From assembly GCA_003527165.1 (NCBI GenBank), contig DPSI01000338.1, positions 1 to 16,557 of the forward strand: 16,557 nt of DNA, given 5' to 3'. Position 1 is the stretch's first letter. Each line of letters starts with the position of its first letter. A program made the position numbers and the translations under genes. Positions 1 to 7,777 of this stretch are shown here, piece by piece. A model generated the notes under the pieces. The model searched no databases, was not told where the DNA came from, and saw only the letters and a list, made by a program, of their open reading frames with translations. The DNA is from Pseudomonas sp. Its GTDB lineage: Bacteria; Pseudomonadota; Gammaproteobacteria; Pseudomonadales; Pseudomonadaceae.

Positions 1-249
1 CCGGATTTCCGATCGTTGTGGCGTGGTCGTAGGTGCGCACTGTGCCACGAAGCGGCTGGTGCGCTGGACCTCGGCAGCGGACCACGTCGGTCACCAGACG
101 AACATCGGTATCACCAGGCCAGAGCCTGTGTGACTTGCCTGCATGCCTGCGCACTCGCCTCCTGGCCATGCCTCGAGACGACGCCGAACACCACCAGGGT
201 GGCCTGGCCCGTTGTTTGCTGCCTGACTGGCTTTAGTGTGCCGCGCCTC
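1..249. other. Left-edge stretch downstream of the BKACE operon; no intact gene
   Basis: No open frame here has convincing coding character. It lies downstream of the minus-strand operon. On the minus strand, one frame over about 115-1 reads GDTDVRLVTDVVRCRG and then GTVRTYDHATT, which vaguely recalls a hotdog-fold (thioesterase or MaoC) strand. It has no start codon and the match is weak. A small G+C-rich dyad (CCACCAGGGTGG, about 191-202) is present but has no T-tract, so it is not called a terminator. Confidence 0.3.
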
Positions 250-1062
250 TCAAACGGAGAAGCGCCGCCGAGCCTCGGCCGCGGTCATGGGCGCCCGGCC
301 TTCAGCTTCTGCACGCTGGCGGGCAATCCGTACCAGTTCCGCGTTGTCCGCCACTTGCGTACCGTCCGGCCGCTGCAGGTTGTTCTCGAAACCCACGCGG
401 ATGTGCCCCCCATGGCGGGCTGCCTGCTGCATGCAGTCGGCTTCGGTAACGCCGAAGGCACAGACGGCCCAGGGGTCGCGGCCGTCGTACCGCGCCAGAA
501 AATGTTGCAGTGCGTCCGGGTCCGCAACGGGTGGATTGGCGTAACGGCCGAGAACGAACAGTAGAAAGGCTTCGCCTGCCGGAAGCACGCCCCGCTCACG
601 AAGCAGATAGAAACGATCCAGCTCCTCTGGCGCGTACAGAATGTATTGTGGCGTAATGCCTTGGTCGGTCAGCCAATGGCAGAACGCGCCTCCCGGCGCT
701 TCCTCCGGCTCGGTCAGCAGCTCGCGCAAGGCCAGCGATACCGCTTCTGGCTGCAACTCGTGAATCACTGCACGCTGCTGGGCCGGCTCATAAATGCCGC
801 AGGCCTCGGTGGTGACCTGGATGATCAGCTCATCACCGACGCTGTCGCGCACCGCCTCGATTGCACGGCGGTAGGCGGCGGCATCGAGCAGGTGGCCGCC
901 CTGTTCATTACGCACATGCAGATGGAGCATCGCCGCCCCTTCTGCCAGGCAGGCCTTGGCGGTCAGCGCGATCTCCGATGCTGTCAGCGGAATTGCTGGA
1001 TGATCCGTGTAACCCCGCCGCGCCCCGTTCGGCGCCACGGTTATCAGGCAGGTATCGTTCAT
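250..1062 (-). CDS. BKACE-family beta-keto acid cleavage enzyme (DUF849)
   Basis: A 270-residue protein of the BKACE family, whose members transfer an acetyl unit from acetyl-CoA onto a beta-keto acid to give acetoacetate and a new acyl-CoA. The N-terminus carries the family strand ITVAPNGARRG (7-17). The metal-binding HLHVR motif is at 47-51 (H47, H49). The conserved C-terminal block RVGFENNL (222-229) supplies the acidic ligand E226; many relatives have VGLEDN here. Length is typical and the fold is a cytoplasmic TIM barrel. Its ATG overlaps the TGA of the upstream dehydrogenase gene as ATGA, which fixes the start and implies translational coupling. It is the last gene of the TAXI-TRAP operon. 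Pairing with a carnitine-dehydrogenase-like enzyme suggests it cleaves the ketone made by that enzyme, as in 3-dehydrocarnitine cleavage, but the actual substrate cannot be read from the sequence. Confidence 0.9.
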   Translation of the reverse strand: MNDTCLITVAPNGARRGYTDHPAIPLTASEIALTAKACLAEGAAMLHLHVRNEQGGHLLDAAAYRRAIEAVRDSVGDELIIQVTTEACGIYEPAQQRAVIHELQPEAVSLALRELLTEPEEAPGGAFCHWLTDQGITPQYILYAPEELDRFYLLRERGVLPAGEAFLLFVLGRYANPPVADPDALQHFLARYDGRDPWAVCAFGVTEADCMQQAARHGGHIRVGFENNLQRPDGTQVADNAELVRIARQRAEAEGRAPMTAAEARRRFSV

Positions 1063-1997
1063 GCGGCCCCCTGGGGTTCGCGTTCGGTGCGCAATTGAGC
1101 CAGTACCGCTTGCAGCTTGCTGTCGCGGTAGGCTTCCAGCTCGTCCAGGCTGCGCTGGCCCATTTCAGCCTCGACGCCAGTGATAATTCTTTCGTACAGG
1201 CCCTGATCCATTTCCGGCGTGCCCAGCGTCGCCCAGCGGCGCTGCTGACTGCTACCCAGATGGGCGAGATAGTGGCGGATTCCGCCTCGCCCGCCACCGA
1301 GGTGGTAGGTCAGGAACGGGCCCAGAATCGACCAGCGCAGACCGGGGCCGGCAGTGACCGCCCGGTCTATGTCCTCGACGCTGGCCACATTCTCCTGCAA
1401 CAGATACAGCGCTTCGCGCCATAACGCCGCAGTTAGTCGGTTGGCGACATGGCCGGTCATTTCCCGATTCATGATGATCGGCTTCTTGCCGATGGCTTCG
1501 TAGAAACCGTACAGCCGCTCGACAATCTCCTGATCCGGTCCGTACAGCTCCACCAGGGGGACCAGATGCGGCGGGTTGAACGGATGGGCAATGACCACAC
1601 GCTCCGGCGCGGGTACGTCGCAGGCGATTTCCGAATGACGCAGCGACGACGTGCTGCTGGCAATGATCGCGTCATTCGGGGCGGCACCCTGCAGCTCAAC
1701 GAGCAGCCGACGCTTGAGGGGAATGTCCTCGGGGGCGTTCTCGACGATCAGCGCAGCGCCTGCGACGCAGGCGTCCTGGGTTTCGGCAACGGCGGGACGT
1801 CTCGCATCCTGCGCATCCAGGGTGACCAGGGTTTCTTCCACACGCGCGGTGAAACCGTCTCGCGCCTCCGGGTTGGGGTCGTACGCAATCACCTCCAGGC
1901 CCTGCGCGAGAAAATAGGCAGCCCAGCCGATGCCAATGGTGCCGCAGCCGATGATAGCGATCCGCTCCGGTCGCCAGATGGTGTTGTTTTCGGTCAT
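1059..1997 (-). CDS. 3-hydroxyacyl-CoA dehydrogenase-family beta-hydroxyacid dehydrogenase, carnitine 3-dehydrogenase-like
   Basis: A 312-residue NAD-dependent dehydrogenase. The Rossmann motif GCGTIG is at 17-22, with the acidic residue that reads NAD over NADP at D40 (IAYDPNP). The catalytic histidine is H138 in IAHPFNPP, with partner E150 in HLVPLVEL, and SSTSS (114-118) lies at the active site. The C-terminal helical domain begins near 180 and includes GLRWSILGPFLTYHLGGG. That block, together with ALWREALYLL, resembles carnitine 3-dehydrogenase and lambda-crystallin/gulonate dehydrogenases more than fatty-acid FadB. The frame is open as far as 2390, but the start is put at 1997: an AAGGA ribosome site lies seven bases upstream, and this ATG overlaps the permease stop as TAATG. 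The 3' end overlaps the BKACE start. It probably oxidises a beta-hydroxy acid to the beta-keto acid used by BKACE; whether that is carnitine is open. Confidence 0.88.
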   Translation of the reverse strand: MTENNTIWRPERIAIIGCGTIGIGWAAYFLAQGLEVIAYDPNPEARDGFTARVEETLVTLDAQDARRPAVAETQDACVAGAALIVENAPEDIPLKRRLLVELQGAAPNDAIIASSTSSLRHSEIACDVPAPERVVIAHPFNPPHLVPLVELYGPDQEIVERLYGFYEAIGKKPIIMNREMTGHVANRLTAALWREALYLLQENVASVEDIDRAVTAGPGLRWSILGPFLTYHLGGGRGGIRHYLAHLGSSQQRRWATLGTPEMDQGLYERIITGVEAEMGQRSLDELEAYRDSKLQAVLAQLRTEREPQGAA

Positions 1998-3883
1998 TAC
2001 TGTGTCCTTTGTCCGCCGATGGAGTGAGTAGGTCGAGATGCCAGCCAGCGCCACAGATAGAGCGCGGCCAACGCCAGCACCGCTGCGCCGCTGACCCAGG
2101 CGGAGGGAACCAGGCAAAGCAGGCCGACCAGCGTCAGTAGGGCCCCGTCGAGCAGCCGCTTGCCAAAGAACCGGGCACCGCCCAGAACGCCGGCGAAGGC
2201 CAGTACGAAGGCCAGAGCCCTGAGTCCGGCCAGGCTGATGTCCAGCCAGCTGCCGATCCCGTCCAGTGCCGGATAGGCGAGGATCAAAAACGGGATGACA
2301 TAGGTCGAAGCGCCCAGGCGCACGGCGTGCACCGCGACGTTGAGCCAGTTGGTCTGGGCGATGCCTGAGGCGACGAACACCGCCACGCATACCGGGGGCG
2401 TGATGACCGAGATGGTCGCGAAATAGAAGACGAAGAGGTGCGCGACCAGCGGCTCGACATCCAGTCGGGTCAGGGCTGGCGCCAGCACCGCGGCCACCAG
2501 TACATAGGCCGCGGTGGTAGGAACGCCCATGCCCAGGATGAGACAGACGCCGGCCACGATGAGCCCGGCCAACATGACCTGCTGGCCGGCGATGTCGACG
2601 ATCATGGTCGACAGCGTCACACCGATGCCGGTGAGGTTGATCATGGCCACCAGGATCTGGGCACCGGCCAGCAGCACGCCGATGATGACCATGCCGGTGC
2701 CGGCGTCTTTCAGGCCCGCCAGCAGTCGCTCGACCACTTCCCTGCGTCCGCTTTCGGGGCGAAACAGTGCAAAGCCTATGTAGCTAACCGTCAGCAGGGC
2801 AATCCCGATGAAGGCCGAGAACTGCACCGAATATCCTTGCAGAACGCCCACGATGAGCCCGCCGAGCGCGGCGATGATGGGCACGATACGATGGGGTTGG
2901 AGCACACTGGACCAGCTGGGCAGATCTTCTTCGGGGACCAGCGGAAGGTTGCGATTGACTGCTACCAGGTGCACGGTGATGAATACGGCGAGATAGAACA
3001 GGATCGCGGGAATCAGGGCCGCCAGCGCGATGGTGACATAGCTCAACCCCAGTATCTCGGCCATGATGAAGGCGGCCGCGCCGAGAATCGGTGGCGCGAT
3101 CTGGCCACCCGTGGAGGCGACCGCTTCCACCGCCGCGGCAAACGCGGGTGGGTATTTGAGACGCTTCATCATCGGAATGGTGAAGTTGCCAGTGGTGGCG
3201 ACGTTGGCCACGGCGCTGCCACTGACCATGGCGAACAGGCTGGAGGCCACGGTCGCGATCTTCGCCGCGCCGCCGGGGCTACGGCCGCCGATGCGCATTG
3301 ACAGGTCGATGAACGTCTGGCCGGCCCCGGTATGCAGCAGCAGACTGCCGAACAGCACGAAGGAGGCGATGGTGGTGGCGGCCACGCCTACCAACATGCC
3401 CCAGATGCCCAGATCGCCGAGGAACAGCGTTTCGGTGACAAATGCCTGGTCGAAGCCCCGGTGGTTCAGCGGGCCGCTCAACTGGTCGCCGAACAGGGCA
3501 TAGGCTAGCCCCGTCAACACCAGTACCGGGAAGATCCAACCGATGGCCCAGCGAGCGATCTCCAGCACCGCCAACACCAGCACCAGCGTCATGAGCATGT
3601 CAGGTGTGGTGGCCCAGGGCAGCTCGGTCATGATCTGATCGGCGTGCGTGGTCACGAAAAGACAGGCACCGACTGCGCCAGCCGTCATCAGCAGGTCCAC
3701 CACCAACCCGAGGGGGCGCCAACGTTTGCCGGCGCCCAGCGGGTAGATCGTCACGCCGAGGGCGATGATCAGGGCGAGGAAAATGCTGCGGTTGACCAGA
3801 CTGTCAAAGGGGGCCACACCCGAGGTGTAGAGGATGAACCCGCCCAGGCCGAGCGCCAGGAGCGAAATGAGTCTGTCGCGCAT
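1997..3883 (-). CDS. TRAP transporter permease, fused 4TM/12TM (DctQM) type
   Basis: A 628-residue, very hydrophobic inner-membrane protein. The first third (about 1-180) holds DctQ-like segments and the remainder is the DctM-like transport domain. Conserved DctM blocks are visible: SGSAVANVATTGNFTIPMMK (221-240), STGGQIAPPILGAAAF (257-272), GMGVPTTAAY (451-460) and FATISVITPPVCVAVF (488-503). Fused permeases of this length are the usual partners of TAXI-type binding proteins, and the next gene upstream is one. Its ATG is preceded by GAGGA at eight bases and lies 17 bases after the binding-protein stop codon. The stop overlaps the dehydrogenase start. Such systems import organic acids using the sodium or proton gradient. 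The substrate is probably the beta-hydroxy acid handled by the two downstream enzymes. Confidence 0.93.
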   Translation of the reverse strand: MRDRLISLLALGLGGFILYTSGVAPFDSLVNRSIFLALIIALGVTIYPLGAGKRWRPLGLVVDLLMTAGAVGACLFVTTHADQIMTELPWATTPDMLMTLVLVLAVLEIARWAIGWIFPVLVLTGLAYALFGDQLSGPLNHRGFDQAFVTETLFLGDLGIWGMLVGVAATTIASFVLFGSLLLHTGAGQTFIDLSMRIGGRSPGGAAKIATVASSLFAMVSGSAVANVATTGNFTIPMMKRLKYPPAFAAAVEAVASTGGQIAPPILGAAAFIMAEILGLSYVTIALAALIPAILFYLAVFITVHLVAVNRNLPLVPEEDLPSWSSVLQPHRIVPIIAALGGLIVGVLQGYSVQFSAFIGIALLTVSYIGFALFRPESGRREVVERLLAGLKDAGTGMVIIGVLLAGAQILVAMINLTGIGVTLSTMIVDIAGQQVMLAGLIVAGVCLILGMGVPTTAAYVLVAAVLAPALTRLDVEPLVAHLFVFYFATISVITPPVCVAVFVASGIAQTNWLNVAVHAVRLGASTYVIPFLILAYPALDGIGSWLDISLAGLRALAFVLAFAGVLGGARFFGKRLLDGALLTLVGLLCLVPSAWVSGAAVLALAALYLWRWLASRPTHSIGGQRTQ

Positions 3884-3900
3884 GTCGGCGATCCTCGCGG

Positions 3901-4872
3901 TCAGGATTGGGGCTTGAGCCGGTCAGGAATCTGGATGCCCTTTTCTTCGAAGTAACGGGCTGCGCCTGGATGCAGCGGCACGGTGCCGGCTTCCATGGTC
4001 AGTTCGGCGATGTCCACGTCCTTGAGGTTGGACAGGGCGTTGATCTGCGGCTCGGGGTTTTCCATGACCGCCTTGACGATCTGATAGGCCGTTTCCTCGT
4101 CGAGCCCCGGCCGGGCATGCACGGCCAGGCCGAAGGCCCAGGTCTGGTAAGCGGGAACGCCTTCGGCGGCGCCGGCCGGCACTTGGGTCACGGATATATC
4201 CGGCATTTTTTCCCGGATTGTGCTGGCCTGCTCATCGGTGAGCGACAGCACTCCGATGGGCGTGAAGGTGGCGATGTCCATCGACGAGCCGTCCAGCTTG
4301 TTGCCGACACCGGACTTGACATAGCCGATAGCCCGGTTGTCCTTCACGGCCGCGACCACGTCGGTGGTCGAGCCACGGGAGTAATTCGGCTCGATACCCA
4401 GCGCCTCCATGACGGCGACTGTCGTGGCTTCGGTGGCGGATCCGGTGATGCCGGGGTTGAAACGTTTGCCGTCGAGCTCCGCCAGGCTGCTGACTCCGGC
4501 ATCCTTGCGTACCACTACGTTCTGCGGTGCCATCGAATAGACCCACAGCAGGCGATTGTCGACCTTGCGTTTGGTGAACTCGCCTTCTCCCTTGTAGGCG
4601 TGATAACCGACATTGGTGGTTACCAGGCCAAAGTCGATCTGGTCCCGAAGAATGCGGCGCAGGTTGTCCACTGTCGCGCCAGTCTCGACGACCGACGAAC
4701 GCAGGTCTGGCAGTTTATTGATGATCTGGCTGACGGCTACGTAATAGCCGTACTGACTGGAGGAGGTAGAGGTGGCACCGATGAGGATTTGCTGGTCGGC
4801 GGCAGCCAGGCCCGAGAAAGCAAGCCCGATACCGAGCGCTGTGGTGGCCAGGCGTTTCTTTAAGATTTGCAT
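3901..4872 (-). CDS. TAXI-family TRAP transporter solute-binding protein
   Basis: A 323-residue periplasmic binding protein. Residues 1-25 form a signal peptide: basic MQILKKR, a hydrophobic core ATTALGIGLAFSGL, and an AAA type I cleavage site before DQQ. The mature protein opens with ILIGATSTSSSQYGYY, followed by VSQIINK, typical of the TAXI branch. The middle (NPGITGSATEATTVAVMEAL, about 139-158) fits the ligand-binding cleft. The C-terminus, HPGAARYFEEKGI, is also family-like. Length matches other TAXI proteins. A GAGGA ribosome site lies nine bases before the ATG. It is the first gene of the operon and so sits next to the divergent LysR gene and its putative operators. It captures the substrate for the fused permease. 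Ligand identity is unknown. Confidence 0.93.
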   Translation of the reverse strand: MQILKKRLATTALGIGLAFSGLAAADQQILIGATSTSSSQYGYYVAVSQIINKLPDLRSSVVETGATVDNLRRILRDQIDFGLVTTNVGYHAYKGEGEFTKRKVDNRLLWVYSMAPQNVVVRKDAGVSSLAELDGKRFNPGITGSATEATTVAVMEALGIEPNYSRGSTTDVVAAVKDNRAIGYVKSGVGNKLDGSSMDIATFTPIGVLSLTDEQASTIREKMPDISVTQVPAGAAEGVPAYQTWAFGLAVHARPGLDEETAYQIVKAVMENPEPQINALSNLKDVDIAELTMEAGTVPLHPGAARYFEEKGIQIPDRLKPQS

Positions 4873-4959
4873 AGCGCGTTTTCCTCGAATCTTTGTTGTT
4901 TTTGTAGGCCTGGGTGGCGTTCCCCTAGGCTCAGGAAAAGAATGGTCGTCTGTACTAAC

Positions 4960-4995
4960 ATTTGTCTAATCAAATGAATAAAAGCATCGTTTTAT
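4960..4995. promoter_or_regulatory. Two AT-rich inverted repeats, probable LysR operator sites
   Basis: In the 130-bp gap between the divergent TAXI operon and LysR gene there are two dyads. ATTTG-TCTAAT-CAAAT (4960-4975) contains a T-N11-A match (TTGTCTAATCAAA). ATAAAA-GCATCG-TTTTAT (4978-4995) has six-base arms. Both have six-base spacers and their centres are 19 bp apart, about two helical turns. This is the layout expected of the recognition and activation half-sites of a LysR regulator. The second dyad ends seven bases before the LysR ATG, so autoregulation is likely. Their function is inferred. Confidence 0.55.
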
Positions 4996-5002
4996 AAAAT
5001 TT

Positions 5003-5995
5003 ATGCAAGCAACCATTAAACAACTGCAGGCTTTCGTCGCCATCGCCACCAGCGGCTCGTTTGTCGAGGCGGCCGAATGGCTCCACCTGTCCCAGCCGGC
5101 GTTGAGCATCGCGATTCGTAAATTGGAAGATGGCTTGGGAGGCGAGCTGTTTTCGCGCTCTTCGCGCCGCGTACAGCTGACGCCAGAGGGCCGCGGATTC
5201 CTGCCAATCGCACAGCGTCTGCTGCGCGACTGGCACGAAGCGATGGACGATCTGGACGGGCTGTTTTCCAAGAAGCGCGGCAAGGTGACGCTGGCTGCCT
5301 TACCGACCATGGCCGCTGGTTTCTTGCCGCCGATACTGGCGAAGTTCCGCGCCGACTACCCCAACATCAGTATCAACGTGCACGACGTGCTGGGCAGCCA
5401 GGTTGACGAGCTGGTTCGCGAGGGGCGCGCCGACATCGGGTTCTCGGTCTGCCCGCCCGATACCAGTGCGTTTCACTTCGAGCCTATCGTCGATGACCGT
5501 TTCGTCGCGGTCTGTCCCTTGGGGCATCCCCTGCTTTGCAGCGAGACTGTGAAATGGGAGGCGCTGCTCGATTATCCGGTGATCGCCATCAGTCACCTGT
5601 CGAGCACACGGCAGGCGATTGAGCGGGTCATGGCCACGCTCGACAAGGAAATGGACATACTCTGCGAGGTCAGCCAGATCGCCACCGCCGCGCGGCTGGT
5701 GGCAGCAGGGCTGGGTGTCTCGGTGCTCCCGTCCCTGAGTTTCAACCAGGTATCCAGCGAGGGATTGGGACACCGCCTCCTGATAGAACCGGACGTACCG
5801 CGCACATTGGGGATCATCACCTCGACGCGCACGGCATTGTCGGTCGCGGCCCAAGCGATGCTGAAAATGGCGCGTGATTTCGCTCAGGGCGATACGGAGA
5901 GGACGTCAACAAGCCGGAAGATCGCTGAGATGATCGAGTGGGCGCCTCCTGTAGCGTCCCCTGGCGATCGGGGCAAACCCGGTCCCGGTCAGTAA
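5003..5995 (+). CDS. LysR-family transcriptional regulator of the TAXI-TRAP/BKACE operon
   Basis: A 330-residue regulator. The winged helix-turn-helix lies at about 4-63 (FVAIATSGSFVEAAEWLHLS, then QPALSIAIRKLEDGLG and the wing SRSSRRVQLTPEG). The effector-binding domain follows from about 94 (GKVTLAALPTMAAGFLPP). The C-terminus runs on past the usual end (about 300) into a tail, EMIEWAPPVASPGDRGKPGPG, which is low in predicted structure. The ATG at 5003 gives the standard LysR N-terminus, but no Shine-Dalgarno is visible: the preceding bases are TTTTATAAAATTT. Translation may therefore be weak or use a very short leader. It is divergent from the TAXI gene, the usual arrangement for a local activator, and probably senses the transported acid or a pathway intermediate. 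Confidence 0.92.
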   Translation: MQATIKQLQAFVAIATSGSFVEAAEWLHLSQPALSIAIRKLEDGLGGELFSRSSRRVQLTPEGRGFLPIAQRLLRDWHEAMDDLDGLFSKKRGKVTLAALPTMAAGFLPPILAKFRADYPNISINVHDVLGSQVDELVREGRADIGFSVCPPDTSAFHFEPIVDDRFVAVCPLGHPLLCSETVKWEALLDYPVIAISHLSSTRQAIERVMATLDKEMDILCEVSQIATAARLVAAGLGVSVLPSLSFNQVSSEGLGHRLLIEPDVPRTLGIITSTRTALSVAAQAMLKMARDFAQGDTERTSTSRKIAEMIEWAPPVASPGDRGKPGPGQ

Positions 5996-6104
5996 GCCAA
6001 GCAGCACGCCGGCTGCCAGCATTACGTGTCTCTAGCGCGCCGCATGCACCTCGACGTGCTCGGTACGGGCTCCCATGCGCTTGCGGACCGTGAGTGCAGC
6101 CGGG

Positions 6105-6428
6105 TCATTCGGGCGGCGCCAGGCACATCGACAGCAACAGGTAGCTCAGGCTCTTGCCGTGCCGGTCGAGTCCCGGGCTGCGGTTGACACCGCCTTCCAG
6201 CGCGTCCTCTAGGACGAAATTCAGCGCCTTCAGCGAATCGACCTCGTAGCGCTGGACGCGCGACGGCCGGCGGCTGGCAAATTGATCGGCGACCCGCTCG
6301 GCGGTGAGCTCGCGCTTGAGCCAGTCGTAGTGCGCCGCGTCCAGCGGGAACACGGCGATGCTGAGAATGTTGCCCTTGTCCCCAGCGCGGGCATGGGCGA
6401 AGTCGGCGAGGGTGACGGTCGCGGGCAT
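6105..6428 (-). CDS. AtuA-like C-terminal (ferredoxin-fold) domain protein
   Basis: A 107-residue cytoplasmic protein corresponding to the small domain fused to the C-terminus of many AtuA/DUF1446 proteins. Diagnostic blocks are AHARAGDKGNILSIAVF (11-27), LNFVLEDALEGGVNRSPGLD (69-88) and GKSLSYLLLSM (91-101). The start is put at the ATG at 6428, which overlaps the preceding TGA as TGATG and has GGAG eight bases upstream. A GTG three codons earlier (6437) is open but less well placed. Here the domain is a separate gene, coupled to its large partner. The AtuA family is named for acyclic terpene utilisation, but most members have no assigned reaction, and nothing here points to terpenes. Confidence 0.82.
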   Translation of the reverse strand: MPATVTLADFAHARAGDKGNILSIAVFPLDAAHYDWLKRELTAERVADQFASRRPSRVQRYEVDSLKALNFVLEDALEGGVNRSPGLDRHGKSLSYLLLSMCLAPPE

Positions 6429-7777
6429 CAGTACCACTCCAGGCGCGTGTCGATTTCATTGCGCGGGATCAGAAAGCCGCGCGTAGTGATGGATTCGCCG
6501 AGATGCCGGCGCACGCCGCCACCGCCGGCCGGGCCGTTGGTGTAGAGCGACTCCACCTCAGCCAGCAGTCCCTCGAGCAGGGTGCGGTCGCGGTGCACCA
6601 GGCCGACCCGGACCCGCACGTCATCGACTTCTGGCGCCTGCGCCAGACGCTGGCCGAGGTAGTCGCCACGCGCATCGTTGAACAGGCTGGCAACGCCGGC
6701 GAGGTCGATCCATGGCTGCACGCCAGGGGCAAGCCGGTCGAAGCGCTGCAGCAGGATCTCGCGGGCCAGGTTCGCCCGGGCCACGGCGCCGGGACCGGCG
6801 TAGGAGATCTCCGCCTCGCCGAACCAGAGCCCGCGCACCCCGACGAGGCCCTTGAGTCGGTCGGGGCGCGGATGGCCCTGAATACCGCTGACCGCCACGC
6901 GGTCCGCCGCGATGGCCTCCACCCGCGCCTCGCCGAGGTCGAGGATGACGTCGGGGGTGAGGTAGCGGCGCGGATCGTGCACCTCGTAGAGCAGCTGTTC
7001 CTTGACCGTGCGCTCGGTCACACAGCCCCCGGAGCTGGCGGCCTTGGTGATTACCAGACGACCATCGGCGCCGATCTCGGCGATCGGGCAGCCCAGCTCG
7101 GCGGGGTCGGGAACGTCCTTTCGGCCAGGATGGGCGAAGTAACCGCCAGTGATCTGGGTGCAGCACTCAAGCAGGTGCCCGGCCACGGTGGCGATGGCCA
7201 TCTTCTCCCAGTCGTCGGCGGCCCAACCCAGGCCGTGGCGGATCGGTCCGACCGCCAGCGAGGGGTCGGCGACCCGGCCGCAGAGCACGATGCCGGCGCC
7301 CTCAGCCAGGGCCTGGGCGATGCCGTCGGCGCCGGTGTAGACGTTAACCGAGACCACTTCGTTCTGCGGGTCGTCGAGGCTCAGCCACTGGACGAGGCGT
7401 CGGCGTTCCAGGCCCAGCAGATCGTCACCGAGCACGCAGGCGATCTTCAAGCCGGGATGGCGCCCGGCCAGCTCGTTACGCAGTCGCTCAGCCGCAGCAC
7501 GGGGGTTGGCAGCGCCGCCGTTGGTGATGATCGGGATGCCCGCCTCGATGCAGATGTCCAGCACCGGGCGGAGAAAATCGAACAGGCGTGCGGCGTAGCC
7601 GCTGCCGGGGTCGGCCTGCTTGCGCAGCTGGGCCTCGGCCAGGGTGCGCTCGGCCAGCAGTTCGAACATCAGATAGCGGTGGCCGGAGCGGCCAGCCAGA
7701 TCTTGTGCCAGGCGCAGTCCCGCGTCAGGGCGATCGTTGGCGAAACCTGCTCCACAGCCGATATGGATTGTTGTCAT
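6428..7777 (-). CDS. Acyclic terpene utilisation AtuA family protein (DUF1446)
   Basis: A 449-residue protein of the AtuA/DUF1446 family. It opens with the family signature IHIGCGAGFANDR (4-16), followed by YLMFELLAERTLAEAQ (35-50) and the glycine-rich ITNGGAANP (84-92). Further conserved stretches are VNVYTGADGIAQAL, GRVADPSLAVGPI, ITGGYFAHPGRKDVPD and KAASSGGCVTERTVKEQLLY. The C-terminal small domain found in longer relatives (about 550-600 residues) is absent, being encoded by the next gene with a TGATG junction. GGAAG lies nine bases before the ATG. Pseudomonas AtuA takes part in growth on citronellol and geraniol, but no carboxylase or other atu gene is visible here, so it is probably a paralogue with another catabolic role. 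The local regulator next to it has decayed. Confidence 0.88.
   Translation of the reverse strand: MTTIHIGCGAGFANDRPDAGLRLAQDLAGRSGHRYLMFELLAERTLAEAQLRKQADPGSGYAARLFDFLRPVLDICIEAGIPIITNGGAANPRAAAERLRNELAGRHPGLKIACVLGDDLLGLERRRLVQWLSLDDPQNEVVSVNVYTGADGIAQALAEGAGIVLCGRVADPSLAVGPIRHGLGWAADDWEKMAIATVAGHLLECCTQITGGYFAHPGRKDVPDPAELGCPIAEIGADGRLVITKAASSGGCVTERTVKEQLLYEVHDPRRYLTPDVILDLGEARVEAIAADRVAVSGIQGHPRPDRLKGLVGVRGLWFGEAEISYAGPGAVARANLAREILLQRFDRLAPGVQPWIDLAGVASLFNDARGDYLGQRLAQAPEVDDVRVRVGLVHRDRTLLEGLLAEVESLYTNGPAGGGGVRRHLGESITTRGFLIPRNEIDTRLEWY

Noticed and set aside
1998..2390. N-terminal extension of the dehydrogenase frame
   Set aside because: It overlaps the permease gene entirely, and the ATG at 1997 has a good ribosome site and gives the family N-terminus.
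2438..3301. 287-codon plus-strand frame opposite the TRAP permease, rich in H, D, G and Q
   Set aside because: This composition is the expected complement of hydrophobic membrane-protein codons; there is no ribosome site or family match.
3907..4863. 318-codon plus-strand open frame opposite the TAXI gene
   Set aside because: Antisense shadow of a clearly recognised binding protein with a signal peptide.
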